Assembly: GCA_030668065.1 (NCBI GenBank)
Contig: DAOUUS010000042.1
Location: 1-9,589, forward strand
Direction: 5' to 3'
Length of the DNA: 9,589 nucleotides
Source: Candidatus Methanophagales archaeon
Lineage (GTDB): Archaea; Halobacteriota; Syntropharchaeia; Alkanophagales; Methanospirareceae
In this document: positions 1 through 6,521 of the stretch, one piece after another
Layout: every line of letters begins with the position of its first letter
How positions within the stretch are numbered: position 1 is the stretch's first letter
Position numbers and translations under genes: made by a program
Notes under the pieces: generated by a model
Databases searched by the model: none
Seen by the model: only the letters and a program-made list of their open reading frames with translations
What the model was told of the DNA's origin: nothing

Positions 1-1
1 A

Positions 2-235
2 CTCGGTACCGCCGGGAAGAGTGAAGGTACCAGGGCAATCTTTCAGGGCCGATTCTCGCCGGATGATATGGCACACCAAATTCAGCGATTCGTGGATGAA
101 TACGTGCTATGCTGGGAGTGTCAGAAACCGGACACGCATATCATTAAGATGGACCGTGTCTGGGTGGTGAAATGTGACGCATGTGGCGCGATTCGCCCCA
201 CTATGAAGCGAAAGGGCGGAAAGGGCAAGAAGTAG
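2..235 (+). CDS. eif2b: Translation initiation factor aIF2 subunit beta, C-terminal part (5' end outside window)
   Basis: The last 77 residues of archaeal initiation factor 2 beta, read in the frame starting at base 2 and ending with TAG at 233-235. With the alpha and gamma subunits, aIF2 delivers initiator Met-tRNA to the small ribosomal subunit in the cytoplasm. The visible part opens with the family's conserved LGTAGK segment, continues through AIFQGRF and ends in the zinc ribbon: CWEC (residues 37-40 of the visible part) and CDAC (58-61). A lysine-rich tail (KRKGGKGKK) closes the protein. Only the N-terminal part is missing, because the window begins inside the gene. The next 320 bases have no clear gene, so this is probably the last gene of its transcript. 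The identification is from memory of the family; the zinc ribbon and AIFQGRF make it firm. Confidence 0.93.
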   Translation, partial: LGTAGKSEGTRAIFQGRFSPDDMAHQIQRFVDEYVLCWECQKPDTHIIKMDRVWVVKCDACGAIRPTMKRKGGKGKK

Positions 236-255
236 TAAAATTATGGTGCAACGCT

Positions 256-275
256 TTCTTTCTACGAGGAAAGAA
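256..275. other. Hairpin downstream of aIF2 beta
   Basis: TTCTTTC at 256-262 pairs perfectly with GAAAGAA at 269-275; a T-G wobble can close a four-base ACGA loop. It begins 20 bases after the aIF2 beta stop codon. No T-run follows, so it is not a classical terminator. It could be a 3'-end processing or stability element, or chance. Confidence 0.3.
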
Positions 276-340
276 CCCGCGCTAAGAGAGAGAAAAGTCA
301 TTTGTAAAGTGGACAAAAGTTCCGCTATTTAGAGGGGGAA

Positions 341-475
341 GGTGTAATGAAACCGCCTGTTGGTGGTTGTTGCGAAACGGATCGCACTCCTGACAATGGG
401 GCACGTTAAAGGATAGCCTCATACATCCGCAGGTGCTCGTTGAATAATGGTGGTTGAAAAACCGCCGCCTCACCT
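341..475. other. Gene-free stretch with two interchangeable hairpins; candidate structured RNA
   Basis: The region 236-557 has no convincing gene. Within it, AACCGCC (351-357), TGTT loop, GGTGGTT (362-368) forms a 7-bp hairpin with one G-T pair. About 80 bases on, the same two arms recur in swapped order: GGTGGTT (449-455), a GAAA tetraloop (456-459), AACCGCC (460-466), again 7 bp with one G-T pair. Every left arm can therefore pair with the distant partner as well as with its neighbour. AGGTG at 431-435 can pair with CACCT at 471-475, enclosing the second hairpin; AGGTG at 340-344 is a competing partner for the same CACCT. A 5-bp hairpin TGCGA/TCGCA lies at 371-386. A 20-codon open frame starts at ATG 347 behind a purine-rich stretch but looks random. 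I do not recognise a known RNA family. Confidence 0.3.
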
Positions 476-487
476 AAAAATCTGGTG

Positions 488-506
488 CGGATAATGAACT
501 TATCCG
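488..506. promoter_or_regulatory. 7-bp perfect palindrome upstream of the 558-1406 gene
   Basis: CGGATAA (488-494), a five-base TGAAC spacer, and TTATCCG (500-506) form a perfect inverted repeat about 50 bases before the downstream start codon. It could be an operator, a 5'-UTR hairpin, or the 3' end of the structured region to its left. AT-rich sequence follows (511-549) but no long T-run, so a terminator reading is weaker. Confidence 0.3.
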
Positions 507-557
507 GTACTAACATTTTATGAATATCTATCTTAACTATAAAAAATCGCTTTGAAC

Positions 558-1406
558 ATGAATATCACAGATATTTTCTGCAATAATGGACAATTGAACT
601 GGGATGCCATCGGTGTAATAATCAATATTATTCTTGTTGCGGCTCTGGTTGTGATAACCTCCTGGTACGCAAAGAAAGTTAGCGAACAAACGGAATTAAT
701 GGTGAAAGACTGGGGAAGAAACAGAACTTTAGAAGAGGTTCAAGATGTTTTGACGCCGGCTATTCGTTTTTTGGGACTGGAAATTAAAGCGATTCAAGAC
801 AACGAAATTTTTTGGTGTCGAGATAGATCAGGGGAAGGTCGCTTCGACAAAGGGCTATCAAAACGTTTCGATGGTAATAAAAAAGAGAGGAATGCTGCAC
901 TTAGAGATGTCATCGGAAAAAATCCTAGTTTGGAAACTAAGTTTCATTCCCATAATGCTTTATACGATGAACTGAATGCGTTCTATGCTAAGATAGAAGG
1001 CAAGGTTAAAACACCGGAACTTACAGAACGCTTAAAAGTTTTAAAGAATAACTTCAACGAATCGAGAGAGGAAGCTTATAGATTGAGAGCAGAGGTTTTC
1101 GATGAATCAGAACCTATTTTTGTGAATTATATCATAAATCTTAGATGTTCGATAGAGCGAAGTCCTTACACTATCCAACCTCGTATTGATTTTTGGGAAA
1201 AGTACCGGGATGAATTATTAAAATTTCGAGATACACCACAGATAAACGAACTTGATAAAAAAATTGAAGGTGTACTAAGTCAACTTAAAAAATTAGACGA
1301 GGCACTTTTAGAGAAGATTAAGGAGATAAGAGAAGAGTATCGAGTAAAGTACAACGTTACTAAATATGAGATTGACCCTAAATTAAGAAAAGATGAAGAG
1401 TGGTAG
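558..1406 (+). CDS. Hypothetical membrane-anchored protein with charged, partly coiled-coil cytoplasmic region
   Basis: An open frame of 282 residues from ATG 558; a TTG at 552 would add two residues. I do not recognise the family. One hydrophobic segment at about residues 15-37 (VIINIILVAALVVI core) follows a short polar N-terminus and is followed by YAKK, so the inside-positive rule puts the long C-terminal part in the cytoplasm. The rest is highly charged. Residues about 225-280 are rich in K, E and L with heptad-like spacing, suggesting a coiled coil. There is no catalytic motif I can name. The gene is more AT-rich than the neighbouring housekeeping genes, consistent with accessory origin. 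A 12-codon open frame (520-555) ends just before the start. No strong Shine-Dalgarno sequence is seen, so the exact start is uncertain. It converges on the marker 12 gene. Confidence 0.72.
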   Translation: MNITDIFCNNGQLNWDAIGVIINIILVAALVVITSWYAKKVSEQTELMVKDWGRNRTLEEVQDVLTPAIRFLGLEIKAIQDNEIFWCRDRSGEGRFDKGLSKRFDGNKKERNAALRDVIGKNPSLETKFHSHNALYDELNAFYAKIEGKVKTPELTERLKVLKNNFNESREEAYRLRAEVFDESEPIFVNYIINLRCSIERSPYTIQPRIDFWEKYRDELLKFRDTPQINELDKKIEGVLSQLKKLDEALLEKIKEIREEYRVKYNVTKYEIDPKLRKDEEW

Positions 1407-1423
1407 ATGAAAGGGTTGTAAAG

Positions 1424-1534
1424 ATGATAACAGTAAAATACTTGGCTACGAGTCTGACTTTTACTTTTTTGTTGTGTATATTATGCGGGTGTGTTGCAAT
1501 AAGGTACAGCAATTTCTATCGACTTTTGGAATGA
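1424..1534 (+). CDS. Possible small membrane or lipoprotein ORF, 36 residues
   Basis: ATG 1424 to TGA 1532-1534 encodes 36 residues: a short N-terminus with one Lys, a strongly hydrophobic stretch (LTFTFLLCILCGC, residues 11-23), then a short basic tail. The LCGC sequence around residues 20-23 resembles a lipobox. The ORF starts 17 bases after the preceding membrane-protein gene, on the same strand, which would fit a two-gene transcript. Against it: very short, no clear ribosome binding site and no homologue I can recall. It may be chance or the remnant of a signal sequence. Confidence 0.3.
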   Translation: MITVKYLATSLTFTFLLCILCGCVAIRYSNFYRLLE

Positions 1535-1569
1535 AGCCACCAATACCAAAATGCTTATACCGCTTAGAG

Positions 1570-2508
1570 TTATTTTACTTCTATACCCAGTATGTTCGTA
1601 GCGCCGTGAAAAACGTCCTCTGCTATTTCCGCACTACCGATCGCAGCACTATACCGAGTTAGAGTCTTAGTTTTAACGCCTAATAGCTTATCTATTTTAC
1701 TCTTCATCTCTCGACTATCTCCTGCCGAGCCGGTCAAGAAAACTTCGTGGGTAGATGTCCCATAATCATTAATAAGAACGCACATCGCCGATATTTCCAT
1801 CGCAACAAACAATGATAGTGCATCGAGAGCAAATTCATCCTCCTTTTCTGTCAACCAGCTCTTACGTAATACGCCTGCGTTTGAAAAGGCTTCGTTTGCG
1901 CTCAGCTTTCCACCATCAATATCTCTTAATAACTGAAGGTCTATCGGACCATGATACAACCCAGGCGAGCCCAAACAAGCATCTATTGCTCCTAATATTA
2001 CGCCTCCCGCTACACACATCGTAACCGTGTTAGAGCTAACGTCAGAGAAGATAAAGTGCTCGAAACCTTTTTTATATATGTGGTATGCAACACCCACCTT
2101 TTCCGGGCTTGCACAATGCGAGAAGAACTTCATCCTGCGGTCTATTTTTTCCGTGCCTGCATGTAGCCCCGGTATCATGATAGTAGGAATGTTCGCGGTC
2201 TTTATCGCATTAAACACTTTTGTACCACCTCCGACCTTTGCACCCGCCCCTTCCACACTTACTACACCACGATTCCGCACAGTTCTTATATCCTTTATCG
2301 TTGAGAAACCATCGCCCATCGAATAAGTCAGTGCAGCCAGTTCGATCTCTTCTGTTTTTATTTCCAGACCTTCTTCTACTGCTCTTAAAATCTGCTTGCC
2401 GTCCATCCCCGCTGCTTCCTTCCTCGCCAGCACAAAAACTCGTACTTCCTCGACATCTCGCACTGCAAATCGTATTCCAACGGTTCCGTGATCTACACCT
2501 ACAAACAT
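1570..2508 (-). CDS. Methanogenesis marker protein 12 (UPF0285 family, ASKHA-like fold)
   Basis: A 312-residue protein matching methanogenesis marker 12, a family whose phylogenetic distribution follows methanogens and close relatives; its biochemical role is not established. It opens with MFVGVDHGTVGIRFA, which resembles the phosphate-1 motif (DxGT) of the acetate kinase/Hsp70/actin superfamily. Further motifs are a Gly-rich GAGAKVGGGTKVFNAI (88-102), SDVSSNTVTMCVAGG (155-169, phosphate-2-like) and EVFLTGSAGD (255-264, adenosine-site-like). An ATP-dependent activity is therefore plausible but inferred. I chose ATG 2508 because the family begins at MFVGVDHG; the frame stays open to 2649, but those 47 residues are Arg/Ser-rich, overlap UPF0179 and look non-coding. 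It is the last gene of the rpsB operon, 115 bases behind UPF0179, so it may also have its own promoter. It converges on the + strand genes at 558-1534. Confidence 0.85.
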   Translation of the reverse strand: MFVGVDHGTVGIRFAVRDVEEVRVFVLARKEAAGMDGKQILRAVEEGLEIKTEEIELAALTYSMGDGFSTIKDIRTVRNRGVVSVEGAGAKVGGGTKVFNAIKTANIPTIMIPGLHAGTEKIDRRMKFFSHCASPEKVGVAYHIYKKGFEHFIFSDVSSNTVTMCVAGGVILGAIDACLGSPGLYHGPIDLQLLRDIDGGKLSANEAFSNAGVLRKSWLTEKEDEFALDALSLFVAMEISAMCVLINDYGTSTHEVFLTGSAGDSREMKSKIDKLLGVKTKTLTRYSAAIGSAEIAEDVFHGATNILGIEVK

Positions 2509-2623
2509 TTTGTATTTATTTACTGCTAATGACACGGAGCGAGAGCGTTGAGATGCGCCAAATGCGTTTTGAGTGCCGCTGTATTCTCTCGGACTTCGCG
2601 ATAAAACGCCACTGTATCTCTTT
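2509..2623 (-). promoter_or_regulatory. 115-base gap before marker 12, with a degenerate direct repeat
   Basis: This is the longest gap in the minus-strand operon. On the + strand it contains GCCgCTGTATtCTCT (2575-2589) and GCCaCTGTATCTCT (2608-2621), a near-copy 33 bases away. An AT-rich stretch (AGTAAATAAATAC on the minus strand) lies directly before the ATG at 2508, too close for a usual TATA box. No good Shine-Dalgarno sequence is visible. It may hold an internal promoter or a processing site. Confidence 0.25.
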
Positions 2624-3076
2624 TCATTTCGCTTCTCTCTGTACTTCAACCAATTTCAGGCCCTTCTTTTCGCCCATTATATCGTCTATTACGTTCAGAA
2701 TAGTGCATCTATCGCCCTCTTTTAGGCCCATAGGCTGGCATAAATCAAATAGTTCCGGTAGTTCGCAATCAACAGGCGCAAAAACTATTTTAAAGCCTTT
2801 CATAGCTTGTTTCGCATCAATAGCTACTTTTATTGGCGGTTCTATCACTTCTACCACTCGTACACCGTCTTCGTGGATGTAACAATCGTGTTTTATCTCT
2901 TCTCGCACCTTCTCTATTCTGTACCTTCTACCCACATCGAGATTGATACACGATTTTTTCAATTTACACTCTTCACACTCAGTCGCAGCACCCGAAAAGA
3001 TGAACTCCTCTCCTACATTCGCCAACTTGGCACCAATCAACGTTACGACTCTTCCTGTCTCCATGCCCCTTATCAC
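2624..3076 (-). CDS. UPF0179 family protein, cysteine-rich
   Basis: A 150-residue protein (146 if translation starts at the internal ATG, 3064) of the archaeal family UPF0179, whose function is not known. Its opening VVTLIGAKLANVGEEFIFSG, then NLDVGRRYRI and HEDGVRVVEV, are family landmarks. Cysteines are at residues 34, 37, 43 and 65 (C-x2-C-x5-C-x21-C), with a second set at 104, 113 and 124. The family is thought to be able to bind iron-sulphur clusters or zinc through such cysteines; that is inference. The GTG at 3076 lies four bases after the egsA stop codon, so the two genes are probably translationally coupled; AAGGA sits immediately before this GTG and AAGGGG immediately before the ATG, both unusually close, so the start is not settled. 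Marker 12 follows after 115 bases. Confidence 0.86.
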   Translation of the reverse strand: MIRGMETGRVVTLIGAKLANVGEEFIFSGAATECEECKLKKSCINLDVGRRYRIEKVREEIKHDCYIHEDGVRVVEVIEPPIKVAIDAKQAMKGFKIVFAPVDCELPELFDLCQPMGLKEGDRCTILNVIDDIMGEKKGLKLVEVQREAK

Positions 3077-3080
3077 ATCC

Positions 3081-4148
3081 TTAATTTATTACGCCCGTAG
3101 CCCGCGCGAGTTTTTCCGCTGCTTCTCGTGTGAGCCCTGATTCGCCTAATATTGTGTATCTGTCAGGGTTAATCCGGTGTGCTAAGGTAAGTGCGTCAAT
3201 TATATATTCCTCTTTTATGCCTAAATCCTTTGCCGTTGTAGGTGCACCAATAACTTTTAGCACGTCTCGAATCCGCTGCCAATCCTCGCCATACAGGTAT
3301 GTCATCATTATAGTCCCAACACCACATTGCTCACCATGCAACGCGGGTTTATCGGCAACTATATTTAGAGCATGGCTGAATTTATGTTCAGAGCCAGAAG
3401 CCGGAGCTGAGGAGCCTGCAATACTTATTGCAACACCACTGGACACCAGTGCCGTTATTACTGTCCATGCCGTCCTCCTGTTTCCCCCTCGTATCTCCTT
3501 AAAGTTCGCTAGTATCATATCCGCAGTCATCTCAGAAAGAGCGGCTGCGTAACCGCTGAACTCGACATTCTTCAACCGCTGTGCAAGTCGCCAATCGCGT
3601 ACCGCGGTATAGTTGGCGATGATGTCACCACAACCCGCAGCGGTAAACCGGTAAGGCGCCGACGATATTATCCCCGTGTCCGCGACAACAGCAAGAGGTG
3701 CATGTGTCTGTATGGAAACAGGACTGCCACCTTCTGGATCCTTTACCGAAGCACGCGATGACGCTATACCATCGTGCGATGCGATAGTAGGAGCAGAAAT
3801 GAAAGGAATATCCATCTCAAAAGAAGCAATCTTGCCCGTATCTATGACCGTTCCACCACCAACACTGAGTATGAACTTCGCACCTATTGCCTCCGCTTTC
3901 ACCTGCTCTATACTTTCTCTGCTTATCGCTTGCACTTCTACCAACTGGGCTTCGTATCCCGCATCAGATAAAACCTCAAACACTTTCTCGCCTGCTATTT
4001 TTCTTGTATAGTGCGCACCTGTAACTATCGTTGCCTCTTTTCCCACTCCTATGTGTTTGCACACCGTACCTATCTCAGCCAGGACGTTAGAGCCAATCAC
4101 TATATTCCGTGGCAATTGCATCCATTTCACTTTTTCAAACGATTCCAT
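3081..4148 (-). CDS. egsA: NAD(P)-dependent glycerol-1-phosphate dehydrogenase
   Basis: The 355-residue enzyme reduces dihydroxyacetone phosphate to sn-glycerol 1-phosphate with NAD(P)H in the cytoplasm (EC 1.1.1.261). This gives the backbone of archaeal ether lipids. The length is normal for the family. Landmarks: GGG at 97-99 within SVGGGTVIDTGK (nucleotide binding), PTIASHDGIASSRAS (120-134), GCGDIIANYTAVRDW (172-186), SGSEHKFSHAL (251-261) and ALHGEQCGVGTI (269-280). Asp175, His255 and His271 are the expected metal ligands; His259 is also conserved. The ATG lies two bases after the stop of the RPA-like gene, and GAAGGTGGTG at that gene's 3' end is a good ribosome binding site, so translation is likely coupled. 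It is immediately followed by UPF0179. All key residues are present and the gene should be functional. Confidence 0.96.
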   Translation of the reverse strand: MESFEKVKWMQLPRNIVIGSNVLAEIGTVCKHIGVGKEATIVTGAHYTRKIAGEKVFEVLSDAGYEAQLVEVQAISRESIEQVKAEAIGAKFILSVGGGTVIDTGKIASFEMDIPFISAPTIASHDGIASSRASVKDPEGGSPVSIQTHAPLAVVADTGIISSAPYRFTAAGCGDIIANYTAVRDWRLAQRLKNVEFSGYAAALSEMTADMILANFKEIRGGNRRTAWTVITALVSSGVAISIAGSSAPASGSEHKFSHALNIVADKPALHGEQCGVGTIMMTYLYGEDWQRIRDVLKVIGAPTTAKDLGIKEEYIIDALTLAHRINPDRYTILGESGLTREAAEKLARATGVIN

Positions 4149-4150
4149 AA

Positions 4151-4915
4151 TTACACCACCTTCACCGCCCCTGCCTCAGGTTCATAGCATCGCCCCTCTT
4201 CTATTAACTCCTCGATTATTTCCTCTATCCATTCTTCCACCAGCCCCCTCTTTTCTAACTCACTCGTTAACTTCATGCGGTCCATACTACTATTCCCTGC
4301 TTTTCCCAACACATCTAAAACCATTTCCTTTGTCGTTTTACTGTGATACTGCCACACACCCTTAACGGCGTTTATTGCCATCTCCGCTAAGGCATCCAGT
4401 TTATCGTCATCAATCGCGTAGTGCTTTACCGGTTCCCTCAACGCATTTTCGGCATGTTCTACACCATTAGATAACTCATTCTTAGTTAATGTAAGGTTTC
4501 GCAGCAGTTCTACCCGCTCCATTGTCCTCTTCGCTGTTGTTAATATCTCCGTATCTCTTACATATTCTGCCACCGGTGCCGCTTCCTCTACGATCATGAG
4601 AATACCTTTATCCGTATTCGCACGCACATGCAGCTTAGCAACAAAAGCCATGAAAACGCCGGATTCCACGTGAAATGCTTTAGCCGTATAGATATTAAGC
4701 GTAGCCGTCATGTCGCTTATTTTTATCTTCGTTATCTTCCCTCTTTTCTCTGTCTCTTTTACTACACCCACCCCGAAGAGCTTATTGCAGCTTGCACCTG
4801 TGGGTGTAACGAGAACGCTACTGCCATCTGTATTCACGAATAAGTTGCTCTGTAATAACTCCTTGAAGAATATACGGCATGCAACAGTGTTCCGGAGTTC
4901 TTTTTGCGGTTTCAT
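4151..4915 (-). CDS. RPA-associated protein: OB-fold nucleic-acid-binding protein with C-terminal winged helix (COG3390-type)
   Basis: A 254-residue protein resembling archaeal RPA-family/RPA-associated proteins, which act with single-stranded DNA-binding replication protein A in replication and repair. Residues about 10-130 look like an OB fold: ACRIFFKELLQ, VLVTPTGASCNKLFGVGVV, ISDMTATLNIYTAKAF and GVFMAFVAKLHVRA follow the order of that family. Residues about 195-254 (TKEMVLDVLGKAG, then MTSELEKRG-like helices ending in GRCYEPEAG) look like a winged helix, as in RPA32-type C-termini. In other archaea such proteins usually sit beside an RPA gene; here there is none in view. ATG 4915 is chosen; the frame extends to TTG 4969, overlapping the MEMO stop, but that stretch is a low-complexity ACAC repeat and unlike the family. 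egsA follows two bases downstream. Confidence 0.78.
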   Translation of the reverse strand: MKPQKELRNTVACRIFFKELLQSNLFVNTDGSSVLVTPTGASCNKLFGVGVVKETEKRGKITKIKISDMTATLNIYTAKAFHVESGVFMAFVAKLHVRANTDKGILMIVEEAAPVAEYVRDTEILTTAKRTMERVELLRNLTLTKNELSNGVEHAENALREPVKHYAIDDDKLDALAEMAINAVKGVWQYHSKTTKEMVLDVLGKAGNSSMDRMKLTSELEKRGLVEEWIEEIIEELIEEGRCYEPEAGAVKVV

Positions 4916-4965
4916 CGGGCTGTGTGTGATAGTGTGTGTAGTGTAATTATTGTGTAATGATTGAC

Positions 4966-5766
4966 TCAACGGATTATGATGCCGCCATATCCCACGACAC
5001 TTGACCTATCACCAGTGCTGTCGCCACTCGTTGCGTAGCTTATCAACTTGCCCTCGGTTGCCCCAAGTTTCTTCGCCGCGTACATCACCGCTGCTATCGG
5101 ACCAAGACCACACAAGGACACTTTCCGCTCGTATATCCTGTTATATAACTTAGCAACATTCAACTCGGTTATCGCTTCTATCACGTATTTATCCTTGGAT
5201 CTCGCAATCTCATCGGGTTCGTAATGCGTGAAATCAGACGATGCAATCAGTATTACCTTCTTATCTATTTGGGCAATCGTATCCGCTAGGTCTTCACCCA
5301 CCTCGCGCGTTGTTTCTTCATCGTATAAACTCATGCAGATAGGGACGAAGAGGAACGTTTTATCGAATAGGAATTGAAGAAAAGGGAGCTGAACTTCTAT
5401 GGAATGCTCGTACTTATGTGCTGTTTCATCCAGGTCAATAATGCGTTTTGGCAGTGCATCTACAAAGGTTTTGTCCACTTCCACTTCGCCCAATGGCATT
5501 TTCCAGGTGTCTTGGGCAACTGCAATAAGGGAGCCCACACCTTGGTGATTAGGACCAAGGATGACGTACGTATCTGCTTTAGGCAGTTGTGCGTAAACGC
5601 TCGCAGCTACCGCGCCAGAATACATGTACCCCGCGTGCGGCACCACAGCGCCGATAATATCCGCATTTTCTTCCCGTGACACACCCGAGAAACATTCGTT
5701 CAGTTGCTCTTCCAACAGGTTCCTTTCTGCTTCGTAAAATCCACCTGCTACTACGGTACTCCTCAT
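4966..5766 (-). CDS. MEMO1 family protein (AmmeMemoRadiSam system protein B type)
   Basis: A 266-residue protein of the MEMO family, widely conserved in archaea and eukaryotes. Its archaeal role is not firmly known; human MEMO1 is an iron-binding protein with a fold related to extradiol dioxygenases. Landmarks are VVPHAGYMYSG (41-51), LGPNHQG (70-76), HSIEVQLPFLQ (121-131), ASSDFTHYEP (175-184) and SLCGLGPIAA (217-226). His44, His74 and Cys219 correspond to the metal-binding residues of human MEMO1; His121, Asp178 and His181 also lie in the conserved pocket. A GTGAGGG ribosome binding site precedes the ATG by a good distance. The gene lies 44 bases behind rpsB; S2-MEMO adjacency is common in archaea. 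No AMMECR1 or radical SAM partner is in the window. Confidence 0.93.
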   Translation of the reverse strand: MRSTVVAGGFYEAERNLLEEQLNECFSGVSREENADIIGAVVPHAGYMYSGAVAASVYAQLPKADTYVILGPNHQGVGSLIAVAQDTWKMPLGEVEVDKTFVDALPKRIIDLDETAHKYEHSIEVQLPFLQFLFDKTFLFVPICMSLYDEETTREVGEDLADTIAQIDKKVILIASSDFTHYEPDEIARSKDKYVIEAITELNVAKLYNRIYERKVSLCGLGPIAAVMYAAKKLGATEGKLISYATSGDSTGDRSSVVGYGGIIIR

Positions 5767-5810
5767 TTCACGTCCCTCACATACGCTAACTAACTACCTT
5801 AAATAAGCTA

Positions 5811-6446
5811 CTATAGTTCCGCTTCGAAATCGTCCACGGCGTAATTGAATGTAAATTCTTCTTCGTTTCCCTCTTTTTTGTGTCGCTCTCGTGACAACTC
5901 CCGCGCAAGTAACCAATAAATAGTAGCAAGCGCTTTTCTGCCATGGTTATTCGTAGGAATGACAAAATCTACGTCAGATGTGGAGTTATTTGTATCACAT
6001 AACGCCACTATGGGGATGCCCGTACTCACTCCTTCCCTCAACGCCTGCGCATCCGTCAGAGGGTCGGTTAAGACAAGAATAGAAGGTTCAACGAAGTAGT
6101 CACAACCCTGATTCGTCAAGGTCCCGGGGATAAATCGTCCGACTATTGGGTACGCATCCGTCGCCTTCGCGAACATTGTCACGGGATGATGCCCATATTC
6201 TCTCGCTGAGACCACTAATATAGAGGAGGGTTCATAATCCGCTAAAAACCGTGCCGCTATCCTCAACCTCAAATCCATTGTTTCTATGTCTAACAGATAT
6301 AACCCATCCGGTCTCGCCTGGTAAATGAATCTCTTCATATCCCCCGTCTTTTGCTGCGTCCCTATGTGGACACCACTCGCTAAGTAATCGGGACCTGGTA
6401 TTAACGTATTCACATTCGCCTCTTTATATTTCGCTTCTTCTGCCAT
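5811..6446 (-). CDS. rpsB: 30S ribosomal protein uS2, archaeal type
   Basis: A 211-residue archaeal/eukaryotic-type ribosomal protein S2, part of the small subunit. Landmarks: DYLASGVHIGTQQKTGDMKRFI (20-41), RPDGLYLLDI (45-54), VSAREYGHHPV (79-89), GRFIPGTLTNQ (102-112), EPSILVLTDP (119-128), GIPIVALCDTNN (143-154) and VDFVIPTNNHGRKAL (159-173). Length is normal and there is no bacterial C-terminal extension. The start at ATG 6446 is supported by GAGAGGAT just upstream. It is the first gene of the minus-strand operon; in many archaea rpsB follows eno and rpoK, but here the upstream neighbour is the divergent ligA. Confidence 0.96.
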   Translation of the reverse strand: MAEEAKYKEANVNTLIPGPDYLASGVHIGTQQKTGDMKRFIYQARPDGLYLLDIETMDLRLRIAARFLADYEPSSILVVSAREYGHHPVTMFAKATDAYPIVGRFIPGTLTNQGCDYFVEPSILVLTDPLTDAQALREGVSTGIPIVALCDTNNSTSDVDFVIPTNNHGRKALATIYWLLARELSRERHKKEGNEEEFTFNYAVDDFEAEL

Positions 6447-6521
6447 GTCTTTATCCTCTCTTCTATTTCTTAACTTCCTTATTCATATTATTTTTATCTG
6501 TTTTTGAGCTACCATATATGT
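6447..6521. promoter_or_regulatory. Divergent promoter region between rpsB and ligA
   Basis: This 75-base AT-rich gap must hold the promoters of both transcripts. On the minus strand, AGATAAAAATAATATG (6484-6499) lies about 40-50 bases before the rpsB start and contains TATA-like sequence, followed by the Shine-Dalgarno-like GAGAGGAT. On the + strand, TTATTCATATTATTTT overlaps the same stretch and could serve ligA. No Shine-Dalgarno sequence precedes the ligA ATG, so that mRNA may be leaderless or nearly so. Exact boxes are guesses. Confidence 0.45.

Noticed and set aside
107..473. Minus-strand open frames over the aIF2 beta end and the following gap
   Set aside because: One lies antisense to aIF2 beta; the other covers the hairpin region and has no family-like sequence or ribosome binding site.
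2509..2649. 47-residue N-terminal extension of marker 12
   Set aside because: Arg/Ser-rich, overlaps UPF0179, and the family begins at MFVGVDHG (2508).
2220..2882. 220-residue + strand open frame
   Set aside because: Low-complexity Pro/Ser/Leu sequence antisense to marker 12 and UPF0179; a shadow of those genes.
4916..4969. 18-residue N-terminal extension of the RPA-like protein from TTG 4969
   Set aside because: Encoded by an ACAC-type low-complexity stretch; the residues do not resemble the family start.
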